The notes: a model not told the origin generated them from the sequence alone. 10,359 nucleotides of DNA from DAOTVS01 sp034436375 (GCA_034436375.1 DAOTVS010000088.1:1-10359); one strand, 5' to 3'; positions 1-6,156 are shown, counted from the stretch's first letter. A program made the numbers and translations.

Positions 1-6
1 AAGGCC

Positions 7-187
7 GCGTGACCGGCCATAATCCCGATAGAGGGATTGAAACTTTTAATATTTATGGGGGAGCAGATCGCACCCGGCGCGTGACCGGCCATAATCCCGA
101 TAGAGGGATTGAAACTTTTAATATTTATGGGGGAGCAGATCGCACCCGGCGCGTGACCGGCCATAATCCCGATAGAGGGATTGCGGT
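7..187 (+). CRISPR. Leader-distal end of a CRISPR array (three repeats, two identical spacers)
   Basis: Repeat copies start at 9, 81 and 153, an exact 72-bp period. The core repeat is 35 nt and ends ATTGAAAC; up to three further bases (CGC) before it are also shared, so its 5' edge is uncertain. Each repeat contains a 6-bp stem, AATCCC/GGGATT, around a GATAGA loop. The spacers at 44-80 and 116-152 are 37 nt and identical. The third repeat matches through 183 and then diverges where GAAAC should be. An ATTGAAAC 3' end supplies the usual 8-nt crRNA handle of type I/III systems, and a 3'-decayed last repeat marks the leader-distal end. Both point to plus-strand transcription with leader and cas genes left of the window. 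The bases before the first repeat differ from the spacer end, so another spacer precedes it. Confidence 0.93.
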
Positions 188-292
188 CCGACTGGGGGGT
201 CTCTTACGGCTCGCCGAGCTGAGGACGCGTACGTCGGGGTGCGGATGAGGGCCATGGCGACCCGGTATGGCGCAGCATTGGGGTGGAAAGGC
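188..292. other. Intergenic stretch after the CRISPR array
   Basis: This stretch lies between the degenerate last repeat and the poly-A side of the terminator of the downstream minus-strand gene. I see no convincing coding frame, promoter or further repeat. Short open frames crossing it begin inside the CRISPR repeats or run antisense to the terminator. Confidence 0.5.
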
Positions 293-332
293 AAAAAAAG
301 GGATGGCTCACCCAACTCGGGGTGGGCCATCC
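293..332 (-). terminator. Rho-independent terminator of the DUF4397 gene
   Basis: Read on the minus strand, a 13-bp stem (GGATGGCCCACCC pairing with GGGTGAGCCATCC, one G-U wobble) with a short loop is followed directly by C and seven T residues (A293-299 on the plus strand). It lies 17 nt past the TAA stop at 350-352. The stem-plus-U-tract arrangement is textbook and oriented only for the minus strand. Confidence 0.9.
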
Positions 333-349
333 TGTTGCTGTCAGCAGCG

Positions 350-1201
350 TTAACTGGTCGGGTTGGACGGGACGGGCGTGCCGCCCACGCTCTCGATCGT
401 CATCAGCGCTTGCAGTGAGGGCGAGCCCTTGACCAGCCCCACGGCGTAGATCGTGTACACCGTGCCGCTGTTGAGGTTGACATTGGGGATCGTCAGGACG
501 GCATTGGTTGAGCCTGTCGGCCGCACCTCAAGGCTCACTGTGCCCGCGCCTACAGTGGCATAGTTGCTGGCATTCTTGTAGGCCACGTTGCTGAAGAGCG
601 TTTGGCCGCCGCTCACCGCCACATCCACGGCGGGGGCGTCGGGTGAAGCGTGTACAAAACGCACCTTGGCCTGACCGGATGGCGGGGCGCTCAGATCATC
701 GGACAGCGCCAGGGTCTGGACACTGCTGCCCGTGCCGACCGCGACCACCGAGTAGGCCTGGCCGGCGGTCAAGGTCGCACTGCCCGAAATGCCCCCGCTG
801 GGCGAGCCAGTTGCAGCAGGTGTGCCGGCCCCACTGGGTGATCCGGTTGCAGCGGGCGAGCTGGTTGCAGCAGGTGTACCAGTCGTGCTCGGCCCGCTCA
901 CCGGCACGATGGTAAAGCTGAACGTGCCTGGGGCCGCAGCGATATAGCGGGTGACGCCCTTGTATGCGACGTTGCAGAACACTGGGCTGCCACCCGAGTT
1001 CACATCCACCGGCCCCACATTGGGGGCGGCATGCACAACGCGCACCATGGCCTGGTTGGCCGCGCTGGTCGGTGTTGCGCCGGCTGGCGTCTGGGCCGGG
1101 CCAGTCGGCGTCGGCGTCTGAGCCAGGACGGGCAGGGCTACAGCAAACGCCAGCGCCACGGCCAGCAACACAGACAGGCCGGTCAGATTCCGTCGTTTCA
1201 T
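350..1201 (-). CDS. Secreted DUF4397-domain protein with two domain copies
   Basis: A 283-residue exported protein of unknown function. Residues 1-28 form a signal peptide (MKRR basic start, hydrophobic core, VLAQ cleavage region), followed by a PT-rich stretch to about residue 45. Two DUF4397 units follow: about 52-170 (VRVVHAAPNVGPVDV, FCNVAYKGVTRYIAAAPG) and about 178-272 (VRFVHASPDAPAVDV, FSNVAYKNASNYATVGAG). Paired VHAxP and NVAYK motifs make the duplication plain. The first unit carries a 30-odd-residue Pro/Ala/Thr/Ser/Gly insertion (104-138) that the second lacks. The ATG has a GGAGG (1209-1213) seven nt upstream. The DUF4397 family is typically extracytoplasmic with beta-sandwich-like folds; a role at the cell surface is inference. 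No membrane anchor is visible at the C-terminus. It is the last gene before the terminator at 293-332. Confidence 0.88.
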   Translation of the reverse strand: MKRRNLTGLSVLLAVALAFAVALPVLAQTPTPTGPAQTPAGATPTSAANQAMVRVVHAAPNVGPVDVNSGGSPVFCNVAYKGVTRYIAAAPGTFSFTIVPVSGPSTTGTPAATSSPAATGSPSGAGTPAATGSPSGGISGSATLTAGQAYSVVAVGTGSSVQTLALSDDLSAPPSGQAKVRFVHASPDAPAVDVAVSGGQTLFSNVAYKNASNYATVGAGTVSLEVRPTGSTNAVLTIPNVNLNSGTVYTIYAVGLVKGSPSLQALMTIESVGGTPVPSNPTS

Positions 1202-1250
1202 AGAGATACCTCCACTGGTTCCTGGTTAGGCTTTTTGTTCCCGAATTTCA

Positions 1251-1370
1251 GGGATCCCATTCGCCGTGGGCATCCCTGCATCCACACAGCAAGGCCCGTG
1301 CCCGCGGCGGGTGGGCATGGGCGGGCGACAACCTGCGGATGGGGGCAGAAGCAATGGCGCATTTGCGCCA
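1251..1370. repeat. Three consecutive small inverted repeats in the 1202-1384 intergenic gap
   Basis: There are three hairpin-forming palindromes. One is 1251-1259 with 1267-1276 (GGGATCCCA/TGGGcATCCC, one bulge). The second is 1294-1303 with 1313-1322 (ten pairs, one wobble). The third is 1355-1360 with 1365-1370 (TGGCGC/GCGCCA, ATTT loop). The third lies 15 nt past the stop of the CDP-alcohol phosphatidyltransferase and could end its transcript, but the minus-strand sequence after it (TTGCTTCTG) is a poor U-tract. No convincing -35/-10 pair for the DUF4397 gene is seen in this gap. Confidence 0.45.
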
Positions 1371-1384
1371 GAGACCCCAAAAGG

Positions 1385-2080
1385 CTATTGCATCGCCCCA
1401 TACAGGCGCCACAATACGGTCCCGCCGCTCGCCACCATGGCCATTGTGGCCAAGGCCAGGGCCGGGTTCAGCACGTTGATGCCCCACCCCAGGTAGGCAA
1501 TCAGGGCCGGGTAGAGCACCAGGTACATCTTGACGGCCAGCGCCAGGGGCGTCGCAAAGCGATTGCCCAGGAAAATGAGCAGGTTGAAGGCAGGGTAGGT
1601 AGAGGCGTAAAGGAGGGGCCACAGCGGCGGCACTACGCCATAGTAGGCCAACGCAGCGACGACCAAGACCTCGCGGGCATGGTCGCAGACCTGATCCCAC
1701 AGCATCCCGAAAGATGAAGCGCGGCCCAACCGGCGGGCCAGCATGCCGTCTACCCCGTCACTGGCCAGGGCAGCCAGCCAGAGAAACAGGCTACCACGGG
1801 GCCAGCGGGGCAGCGTATAAAAAACACCCACACTCAGCAGTACCTGGAACCCTGACATGGCATGGGGAGAGACGCCCAGGCGCGCCAGGAGGCCGATCAA
1901 AGGCTCCATCACATGGTCTCCCACCCGTTGCAGGGGCGCTCGGAGACGGCGTTCAAAGCCCAGGTAGGGATCGTCCACGGGCGCAATCACCTGCGTCCCT
2001 GGTTTCTCCCAGGCTGGATCGCCAGCCGGGCTATCCTCACGCCCATCGCTCATCGGCGCATAATCATCCTGTATCGCCAA
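1385..2080 (-). CDS. CDP-alcohol phosphatidyltransferase family membrane enzyme
   Basis: The family transfers the phosphoalcohol of a CDP-alcohol (CDP-diacylglycerol, or CDP-linked inositol or archaeol types) to a second alcohol at the membrane in phospholipid synthesis. The complete signature DGx2ARx8Gx3Dx3D is present: D111-G112, A115-R116, G125, D129 and D133 (numbering from the TTG start), preceded by the usual D108. About five to six hydrophobic segments follow or surround it. I chose the TTG at 2078-2080, giving 231 residues, because a perfect AAGGAGG (minus strand, 2089-2095) lies 8 nt upstream. An in-frame ATG at 2137 would add 19 residues but has only AGGAG 11 nt away, and a possible extended -10 (TGCTATACG, 2125-2133) would lie downstream of it. 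The alcohol acceptor cannot be read from sequence. The N-terminal 45 residues are polar and variable-looking. Confidence 0.87.
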   Translation of the reverse strand: MAIQDDYAPMSDGREDSPAGDPAWEKPGTQVIAPVDDPYLGFERRLRAPLQRVGDHVMEPLIGLLARLGVSPHAMSGFQVLLSVGVFYTLPRWPRGSLFLWLAALASDGVDGMLARRLGRASSFGMLWDQVCDHAREVLVVAALAYYGVVPPLWPLLYASTYPAFNLLIFLGNRFATPLALAVKMYLVLYPALIAYLGWGINVLNPALALATMAMVASGGTVLWRLYGAMQ

Positions 2081-2124
2081 CCGACCTGCCTCCTTAAAGA
2101 GGGCCACTGCCCGCAGTCTGAGTG

Positions 2125-2133
2125 CGTATAGCA
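2125..2133 (-). promoter_or_regulatory. Possible extended -10 promoter for the CDP-alcohol phosphatidyltransferase
   Basis: The minus strand reads TGC-TATACG, an extended -10 form matching TATAAT at four of six positions, with no recognisable -35. It would start transcription near 2118 and give a leader of about 38 nt to the TTG start at 2080. This is weak evidence alone, but it agrees with the strong Shine-Dalgarno at 2089-2095. Confidence 0.3.
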
Positions 2134-2284
2134 GCATGAACTATGCCGCTCCTGCCTGCTGGGAACGCTTGGCTGGCCGATTTAGCTTGAAACAGTCCGC
2201 GGGTTTCGCCCCGCGATCGCCGGCAGCAGTTGGCACAGGTTTTGCCGCAGGGACCAAACCGCTAAACAAATAACCGGAGGGATC

Positions 2285-3412
2285 ATGGTCCAGGAGCGAC
2301 TCTTTCCCAGTTTCTGGTTGGCCGGTTTCGAGTGCGCCTCGCAGTTGCAGCGAGACCGGCGGTTGGATCTGACGGCCGAGCTGCAGCACGATCACCACGC
2401 TGACGACGATTACCGCATGCTCGCCCCCCTGGGCTTGCGCACGGCGCGAGATGGCATCCGCTGGCATTTGGTCGAGCGGGAGCCTGGCCGCTTCGATTTC
2501 GGCAGCGTTGAACCACTGCGTCAGGCCGCGGAGCGCCACGGGGTGCAGGTGATATGGGATATCTGCCATTTCGGCTGGCCGGAGCACGTGGACCCCCTGG
2601 CTCCCGATTTCCCCGCCCGCTATGCCCGCCTGGCGCGCGCTTTTGCCCGGTATCTGCGGGAATGCTCCGAGGCGGCGCCTTTTCTGGCGCCGATCAACGA
2701 GATATCGTTCCTGGCCCTCGCTGCCGGCGAGCAGGGCTTTTTTGCGCCCTTTGCTCGGGGGCAGGGCCGCGCCCTGCAGCGCAATCTGGTGCGGGCGGTC
2801 ATCGCCGGCATCGATGCCATCTGGGAGGTGAGCCCACGGGCGCGCATTGTGCACACCGAGCCCTTGATCTGCCGGGTAGCCCCGCTGGACCAGCCTGCTT
2901 TGCTGCAGGCTGCCCACGAGGCCAACGAAACCCAGTTCGCCTCGCTCGATATGCTGGCCGGCCGTCTGGAGCCGGACCTGGGGGGCGGTCCGCGCTATCT
3001 GGATATCCTGGGCTTTAACTTTTACCCCGACAACGAGCAGGACCTGCGGGGTTTTACCGTGTGGCGCGACGACCCGCGCTGGGTGGATCTGAGCACGCTT
3101 CTGGCCGAGGCCTATGCGCGCTACCGTCGCCCCTTTTTTATCTCCGAGACCACCGATGCCGGTCCCGGGCGCGCCGCCTGGCTGGAATACATTACCGGTG
3201 AGGCAGTGCGCATGTTGGAGCGTGGGCTGCCGCTGCAGGGAGTCTGCGTCTACCCCATCACCAATGCCCTCGACTGGGCCACGGGCCGCCCGGAACCGTA
3301 TGGCCTGTGGGACCTGGAGCCCGGGCCGGGCGGCGTCCTGGCGCGACGGCTCAATGAGGACTGTGCGGCCTGCCTGCAGGCGGCGCGGGAGCGGCTGCAT
3401 CCGCATGCATGA
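2285..3412 (+). CDS. Clan GH-A (GH1-like) beta-glycosidase homologue
   Basis: A 375-residue TIM-barrel protein that resembles family 1 glycosidases in order and motifs but is shorter than the usual 430-480 residues. Visible landmarks are: an N-terminal strand with F-WLAGFECASQ (about 10-20); DICHFGWPEH (92-101), matching the conserved His after barrel strand 3; APINEIS (135-141) with N138-E139 as likely acid/base; LGFNFYP (242-248) with the Tyr that contacts the nucleophile; and FISETTDAG (285-293) with E288 as likely nucleophile. Both catalytic glutamates are therefore present, so hydrolysis of a beta-linked sugar is plausible. The Pro that usually follows NE in GH1 is Ile here, marking a divergent subgroup. 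There is no signal peptide, so it is probably cytoplasmic. GGAGGG (2276-2281) lies just upstream of the ATG. Substrate unknown. It is transcribed divergently from the phosphatidyltransferase. Confidence 0.78.
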   Translation: MVQERLFPSFWLAGFECASQLQRDRRLDLTAELQHDHHADDDYRMLAPLGLRTARDGIRWHLVEREPGRFDFGSVEPLRQAAERHGVQVIWDICHFGWPEHVDPLAPDFPARYARLARAFARYLRECSEAAPFLAPINEISFLALAAGEQGFFAPFARGQGRALQRNLVRAVIAGIDAIWEVSPRARIVHTEPLICRVAPLDQPALLQAAHEANETQFASLDMLAGRLEPDLGGGPRYLDILGFNFYPDNEQDLRGFTVWRDDPRWVDLSTLLAEAYARYRRPFFISETTDAGPGRAAWLEYITGEAVRMLERGLPLQGVCVYPITNALDWATGRPEPYGLWDLEPGPGGVLARRLNEDCAACLQAARERLHPHA

Positions 3413-3472
3413 CAGGCTGCACGAGAGCCGGGCGTTGCGTGGGCATGGCGCACATCTGTTCAGCAGCGCCTC

Positions 3473-3488
3473 GGAGCGCTGGCGCTCC
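3473..3488. repeat. Tight inverted repeat downstream of the GH-A gene
   Basis: GGAGCGC (3473-3479) and GCGCTCC (3482-3488) are a perfect 7-bp pair with a 2-nt centre, so the real loop would be larger. It lies between the GH-A stop and the next promoter, without a U-tract. It may act as a weak terminator or mRNA end. Confidence 0.35.
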
Positions 3489-3494
3489 TGAAAG

Positions 3495-3524
3495 TTGACG
3501 CTTCTTCTTGGCTCAGGGTATAAT
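3495..3524 (+). promoter_or_regulatory. Sigma70-type promoter for the membrane protein gene
   Basis: TTGACG (3495-3500) and a perfect TATAAT (3519-3524) are separated by 18 nt. Transcription would begin near 3531, leaving a leader of about 38 nt before the TTG start at 3569. It stands between the GH-A stop and the next gene, so the two genes are probably separate transcription units. Confidence 0.82.
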
Positions 3525-3568
3525 GATCGCCATCCAGTGATACCGTTGTGTGGAGAGGAGCCTCTCTC

Positions 3569-4279
3569 TTGAACCGAGAGTTCACCTGGCTGGCGTTGGC
3601 GCTGGGTTATCTGGCGCTGCAGCCGCTATGGGATATCGTGGCCGGTGGGCTGGAGCGGCGGGGGGGCCGCCTGGCGCCGCACCTGGAACGGGTGCAGACG
3701 GGTGTGCTTTTGGTGTACCTGCTGTTCGTCCCCTATGGCGCCTTGCTCCTGGGGGTGGCCGACGCGCGGCTGATGGGTCTGGCGCCACTCGATGGATGGC
3801 CGACGCTGGCCAAGGGCGCTCTTGTAGGGCTGGTGGGCGTGTTGGCGCTGGCCTGGACGTGGGGCTGGTCCGCGCGGGTGAGCTTCCAGCACAACAGCCG
3901 CCGACAGGCGCTGCTGGAAGAATGGCGCGCCCTGCATACGCCCCTGGGCTGGGTGCCGCTGCTGCTGCAGGTATTGTGCCTGCAGTCGAGCTGGGCCTTT
4001 GTGCGCGGCGCGGCAATTCACGCTTTGGGCCTCTACAATGGGGTGTTCGCAGGGCTGGCGCTGACCGGCATCGCGTGGCTGCTGCGGCCGGGCCGGCGTG
4101 CGAGTTTGCTCAGCGCCGAGACATGCCCCTCTGACCTCCTGCTGGCGGGGCTGGCGCTGATTTCGGCGCTGGTATTCCTATTCTCGGAGAACCTGTGGCT
4201 GAGCATGGCCATACACGGGCTGGGGCTCCTGGCCGCGACCTCGGCGGCGGGGCGAGCCTATGCGGAAAGTGTGGCCTGA
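3569..4279 (+). CDS. Polytopic membrane protein, remotely CPBP-like
   Basis: A 236-residue integral membrane protein with about seven hydrophobic segments (roughly 5-25, 43-63, 82-99, 127-146, 150-172, 189-205, 207-224). I chose the TTG at 3569-3571 because GAGGAG (3555-3560) sits 8 nt upstream. A GTG at 3548 in the same frame would begin upstream of this site. I do not recognise the family firmly. The C-terminal stretch around residues 208-222 (NLWLSMAIHGLGL) and the earlier WAFVRGA (142-148) recall the third and first motifs of the CPBP/CAAX protease-like fold. However, the two glutamates of EExxxR are S141 and W142 here, so a protease role is not supported. Function is unknown. It has its own promoter and is followed by another promoter, so it is probably monocistronic. 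Confidence 0.72.
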   Translation: MNREFTWLALALGYLALQPLWDIVAGGLERRGGRLAPHLERVQTGVLLVYLLFVPYGALLLGVADARLMGLAPLDGWPTLAKGALVGLVGVLALAWTWGWSARVSFQHNSRRQALLEEWRALHTPLGWVPLLLQVLCLQSSWAFVRGAAIHALGLYNGVFAGLALTGIAWLLRPGRRASLLSAETCPSDLLLAGLALISALVFLFSENLWLSMAIHGLGLLAATSAAGRAYAESVA

Positions 4280-4292
4280 GCCAACAACGGCT

Positions 4293-4323
4293 TTTACAGT
4301 AGTTGGGCGCCTGAGAGTATAAT
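4293..4323 (+). promoter_or_regulatory. Sigma70-type promoter for the IolE-like gene
   Basis: A perfect TATAAT lies at 4318-4323 with TTTACA (five of six matches to TTGACA) at 4293-4298. The spacer is 19 nt, slightly long. The predicted start is near 4330, giving a leader of about 50 nt. It begins 14 nt after the stop of the membrane protein gene. Confidence 0.68.
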
Positions 4324-4380
4324 GGGCATTGTTGTGTTTTCGGCAGCACCATCCATTCTGAATACCGGGGAGGCCATGCT

Positions 4381-5169
4381 ATGAAGGCGGGAATCAACGT
4401 CTGGACATGGGGGTTCGACACCAAGGCTGCCTTTGAACAGGCGCTCAAGGAAGTGAGCGATATCGGCTATCGCTACGTCGAGAACATTTACAGCGTGTGC
4501 GAGGCCTTTCCCGATGCAGCTGAGTTCGATGCGCTTTTAGCGCGCTATGGGGTCGAATTCGTCTGTGGCTATTATCACCTCAGTGGAGACGATGAGAAGG
4601 ATCTGGCGCGGGCGGATGTGGCAGTGCGCTTTCTGGCCGAGCACAGGGCGCCGGTTATGAACATCCAGGCAGCGGGCAGGCCCCAGGCGGGTGTGACTGA
4701 GCAGGACCTGGCGCACACGGCGGCCATGGTGAAGCAGGTGGCAGTCAAGGCGCGCGCCGCGGGTGTTACCCCCTGCCTGCACCCTCACTACGGTACTGTT
4801 GTAGAGCGGGCGCCGGAACTGGCCTATTTGATGGAGCACGTAGAGCCCACAGTGTTGAGCCTGACCCTCGATACGGCCCACACCGTCTTGGGCGGCATGG
4901 ACCCCGTGGCCACCTTTGCCCAGTATGCCGACCGCGTGGGCTATGTGCATATGAAGGACATCGGCACTGTGCGCGACCCCGATCAGCCCTGGTATGCAGG
5001 CTTTCGCGAGTTGGGCCGCGGCGCTGTGGATTTCCCGGCCATTGCTGCCATCCTCAAGCGCGCCGGTTTTGACGGTGTGCTCTGCGTTGAGCTGGACCGG
5101 CCGCGCATCTGCGGCTACAAGAGCGCGCTGATCAGCCGCCAGTATCTGCGCGAGGAACTCGGAATCTGA
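4381..5169 (+). CDS. Sugar phosphate isomerase/epimerase family protein, IolE-like TIM barrel
   Basis: A 262-residue xylose-isomerase-like TIM barrel, the full size for this family. Members bind a divalent metal and isomerise, epimerise or dehydrate keto-sugars and inositol derivatives in the cytoplasm. Visible motifs are: GINVWTW at the first strand, LHPHYGT (133-139), LTLDTAH (161-167), YVHMKD (188-193), FRELGRGAVDFPAI (208-221) and VELD (236-239). Candidate metal ligands are E142, D164, H190 and E237. The HPHYGT, DTAH, VHMKD and G-x-VDF set is most like inosose dehydratase (IolE) among the members I know, but no other inositol genes are near, so the specific reaction is open. GGGGAGG (4367-4373) lies 7 nt before the ATG; an ATG at 4376 is out of frame. 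The gene converges on the DUF2721 gene and ends inside a long inverted repeat. Confidence 0.83.
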   Translation: MKAGINVWTWGFDTKAAFEQALKEVSDIGYRYVENIYSVCEAFPDAAEFDALLARYGVEFVCGYYHLSGDDEKDLARADVAVRFLAEHRAPVMNIQAAGRPQAGVTEQDLAHTAAMVKQVAVKARAAGVTPCLHPHYGTVVERAPELAYLMEHVEPTVLSLTLDTAHTVLGGMDPVATFAQYADRVGYVHMKDIGTVRDPDQPWYAGFRELGRGAVDFPAIAAILKRAGFDGVLCVELDRPRICGYKSALISRQYLREELGI

Positions 5170-5235
5170 GTATTTGGCATGGACAGGGGCCGGGGGGCGT
5201 GCGCTTCCCCGGCCCCTGTCCATGCCAAATACTCA
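5167..5235. terminator. Perfect 29-bp inverted repeat between convergent genes, probable bidirectional terminator
   Basis: Arm 5167-5195 is the exact reverse complement of 5207-5235, with an 11-nt loop (5196-5206). The outermost three bases of each arm are the TGA stops of the two convergent genes. The inner part is very GC-rich (ACAGGGGCCGGGG) and the outer part AT-richer. There is no U-tract after either arm, so this is not a standard intrinsic terminator. A hairpin this stable would still block readthrough, protect 3' ends, or be cut by RNase III. Confidence 0.8.
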
Positions 5236-5715
5236 CAGCTTTATGATCTCGTCGATCTCATAGTTCACGGCGCGGGTAGAGATGGTGATCTCCGAGGCGG
5301 CGTAGAGCGAGGCGATCAGGACCAGGGCCATGCCGGCCAGGAAAATGCTGATGGCCAAAAAGTGCGACAGGTTGCCGCCCACAAAGAGGCTGAGAGCAAT
5401 GAGAAAACTATCGAGCACAAAGACGGCCACAGCCCAAAAAAGGTAGAGGACGGCGTCATGCTGCTTCTGCAGGCGCAGCTTGAGCTCAGGCAGTTGGCGA
5501 TCGATGACGGCCATACGCGCGTCGGCTAGCGCTTCGCCCCGGCGCGGAATCAGGTCCATCCGTTCGCGGGCGAGCAGGCGCATGCGGTCGTTGATGCGCC
5601 CATACTTGTTCTGTAGACCCAGTAGCATCAGGCCGCAGGCAGAGATCATCACGGCCGGTGCCAGGATGGTCTGGATGGCCTGGGCGCTGGAGACGGCGGT
5701 CAGGGCAAATGACAT
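5233..5715 (-). CDS. DUF2721 family membrane protein
   Basis: A 160-residue protein with three hydrophobic segments (about 12-33, 88-111 and 117-140) and, between the first two, a charged amphipathic region (NKYGRINDRMRLLARER and on to LKLRLQKQHD). The order AIQTILAPAVMISACGLMLLG then NKYGRINDRMR is what I recognise as DUF2721, a family with no known function. I chose the ATG at 5713-5715 because GAGAGGG (minus strand, 5725-5731) is 9 nt upstream and the first residues lead straight into the conserved membrane segment. An ATG at 5829 in the same frame would add a 38-residue extension that crosses the promoter and a hairpin. It converges on the IolE-like gene. Confidence 0.83.
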   Translation of the reverse strand: MSFALTAVSSAQAIQTILAPAVMISACGLMLLGLQNKYGRINDRMRLLARERMDLIPRRGEALADARMAVIDRQLPELKLRLQKQHDAVLYLFWAVAVFVLDSFLIALSLFVGGNLSHFLAISIFLAGMALVLIASLYAASEITISTRAVNYEIDEIIKL

Positions 5716-5738
5716 AGGCTTGTACCCTCTCAATAAAG

Positions 5739-5781
5739 GCGGGTGCAGCACCCGCATGCCTGTTCTTCTTCCAGTATACCA
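5739..5781 (-). promoter_or_regulatory. Extended -10 promoter and leader hairpin of the DUF2721 gene
   Basis: On the minus strand TGG-TATACT (5773-5781) is a good extended -10 element; the -35 region is poor. Transcription would begin near 5766. The leader then contains a perfect 7-bp hairpin (GCGGGTG/CACCCGC, about 5739-5755) followed by CTTTATT just before the Shine-Dalgarno. This could be a weak attenuator or merely structure. Confidence 0.5.
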
Positions 5782-5850
5782 CATCATGCCGCCATGACAC
5801 ATTGGCGCGATCGGAGGGGTGCGGCTCACCGATGGGGTGAATTGCCCCGG

Positions 5851-5989
5851 TTGTCACCCCGAGCGGTTCTGCAGGCCCATCGTCGGGGCGAACTCTGCAC
5901 AGCGAGGGGTCCCTGCTGCGAGATGAGGACGCTTCGTTTGAGCACGTTGCGCATTAGTGCAGTTCGGCTTTGCCCACTCAGCGTGACAA
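5851..5989. repeat. Decayed MITE-like element with inverted ends
   Basis: The left end TTGTCACCCCGAGCG (5851-5865) and the reverse complement of the right end, TTGTCACGCTGAGTG (right end at 5975-5989), match as TTGTCACnnnGAGnG. The 139-bp interior is non-coding (for example CGAGGGGTCCCTGC and GAGGACGCTTCG). The TTGTCACCCCGAG...GTGACAA style recalls interspersed non-autonomous repeats common in bacterial intergenic DNA. Only one copy is in the window, so its repetitive nature is inference. Confidence 0.45.
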
Positions 5990-6056
5990 TCCCCATACGG
6001 GTTGTCCCGGCAATGAACTGCGCCCGATCAGAGTGTAATCTCCCCCGAAATGCCCG

Positions 6057-6085
6057 TTGACAGCATAGTCCATCTATGCTATAAT
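6057..6085 (+). promoter_or_regulatory. Perfect-consensus sigma70 promoter with palindromic operator in the spacer
   Basis: TTGACA (6057-6062) and TATAAT (6080-6085) are both perfect and separated by the optimal 17 nt. The spacer itself is a palindrome, GCATAG-TCCAT-CTATGC (6063-6079), extended by one A-T pair at 6062/6080. A dimeric repressor bound there would cover both promoter boxes. The next gene encodes a ROK repressor, so autoregulation is likely. Start of transcription near 6092. Confidence 0.88.
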
Positions 6086-6089
6086 TTAA

Positions 6090-6120
6090 TTACTCACTGT
6101 TAGTAAATAACTGGAGTGAG
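6090..6120 (+). promoter_or_regulatory. Second candidate operator at the transcription start
   Basis: TTACT (6090-6094) and AGTAA (6102-6106) form an inverted repeat around a 7-nt centre, right over the expected start site. An overlapping pair, CTCACT (6093-6098) and AGTGAG (6115-6120), could fold in the RNA leader. ROK repressors often use AT-rich spaced palindromes; whether this one is used is not known. Confidence 0.4.
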
Positions 6121-6156
6121 GTCCTTCGCCCGAACCCACCGCCACAGGGGAGCGCC

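Noticed and set aside
9..248. Open frame of 79 codons across the CRISPR repeats
   Set aside because: Its sequence is only the translated repeat-spacer units (24-residue period); the 72-bp period keeps the frame open by chance.
2198..2215. Hairpin CGCGGG/CCCGCG upstream of the GH-A gene as a terminator or riboswitch
   Set aside because: Only a 6-bp stem with no U-tract and no conserved aptamer-like context; no promoter could be placed near it.
2141..3406. Long minus-strand open frame (421 codons) opposite the GH-A gene
   Set aside because: It is the antisense shadow of a gene with clear catalytic motifs, common in GC-rich DNA; its translation has no recognisable domain.
5716..5829. N-terminal extension of the DUF2721 protein to an ATG at 5829
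   Set aside because: The extension crosses the extended -10 promoter and leader hairpin, and DUF2721 homology starts just after the ATG at 5715.
5743..6060. Plus-strand open frame of 105 codons in the DUF2721-ROK gap
   Set aside because: It spans the decayed inverted-end element and the minus-strand promoter, has no Shine-Dalgarno and no domain-like sequence.
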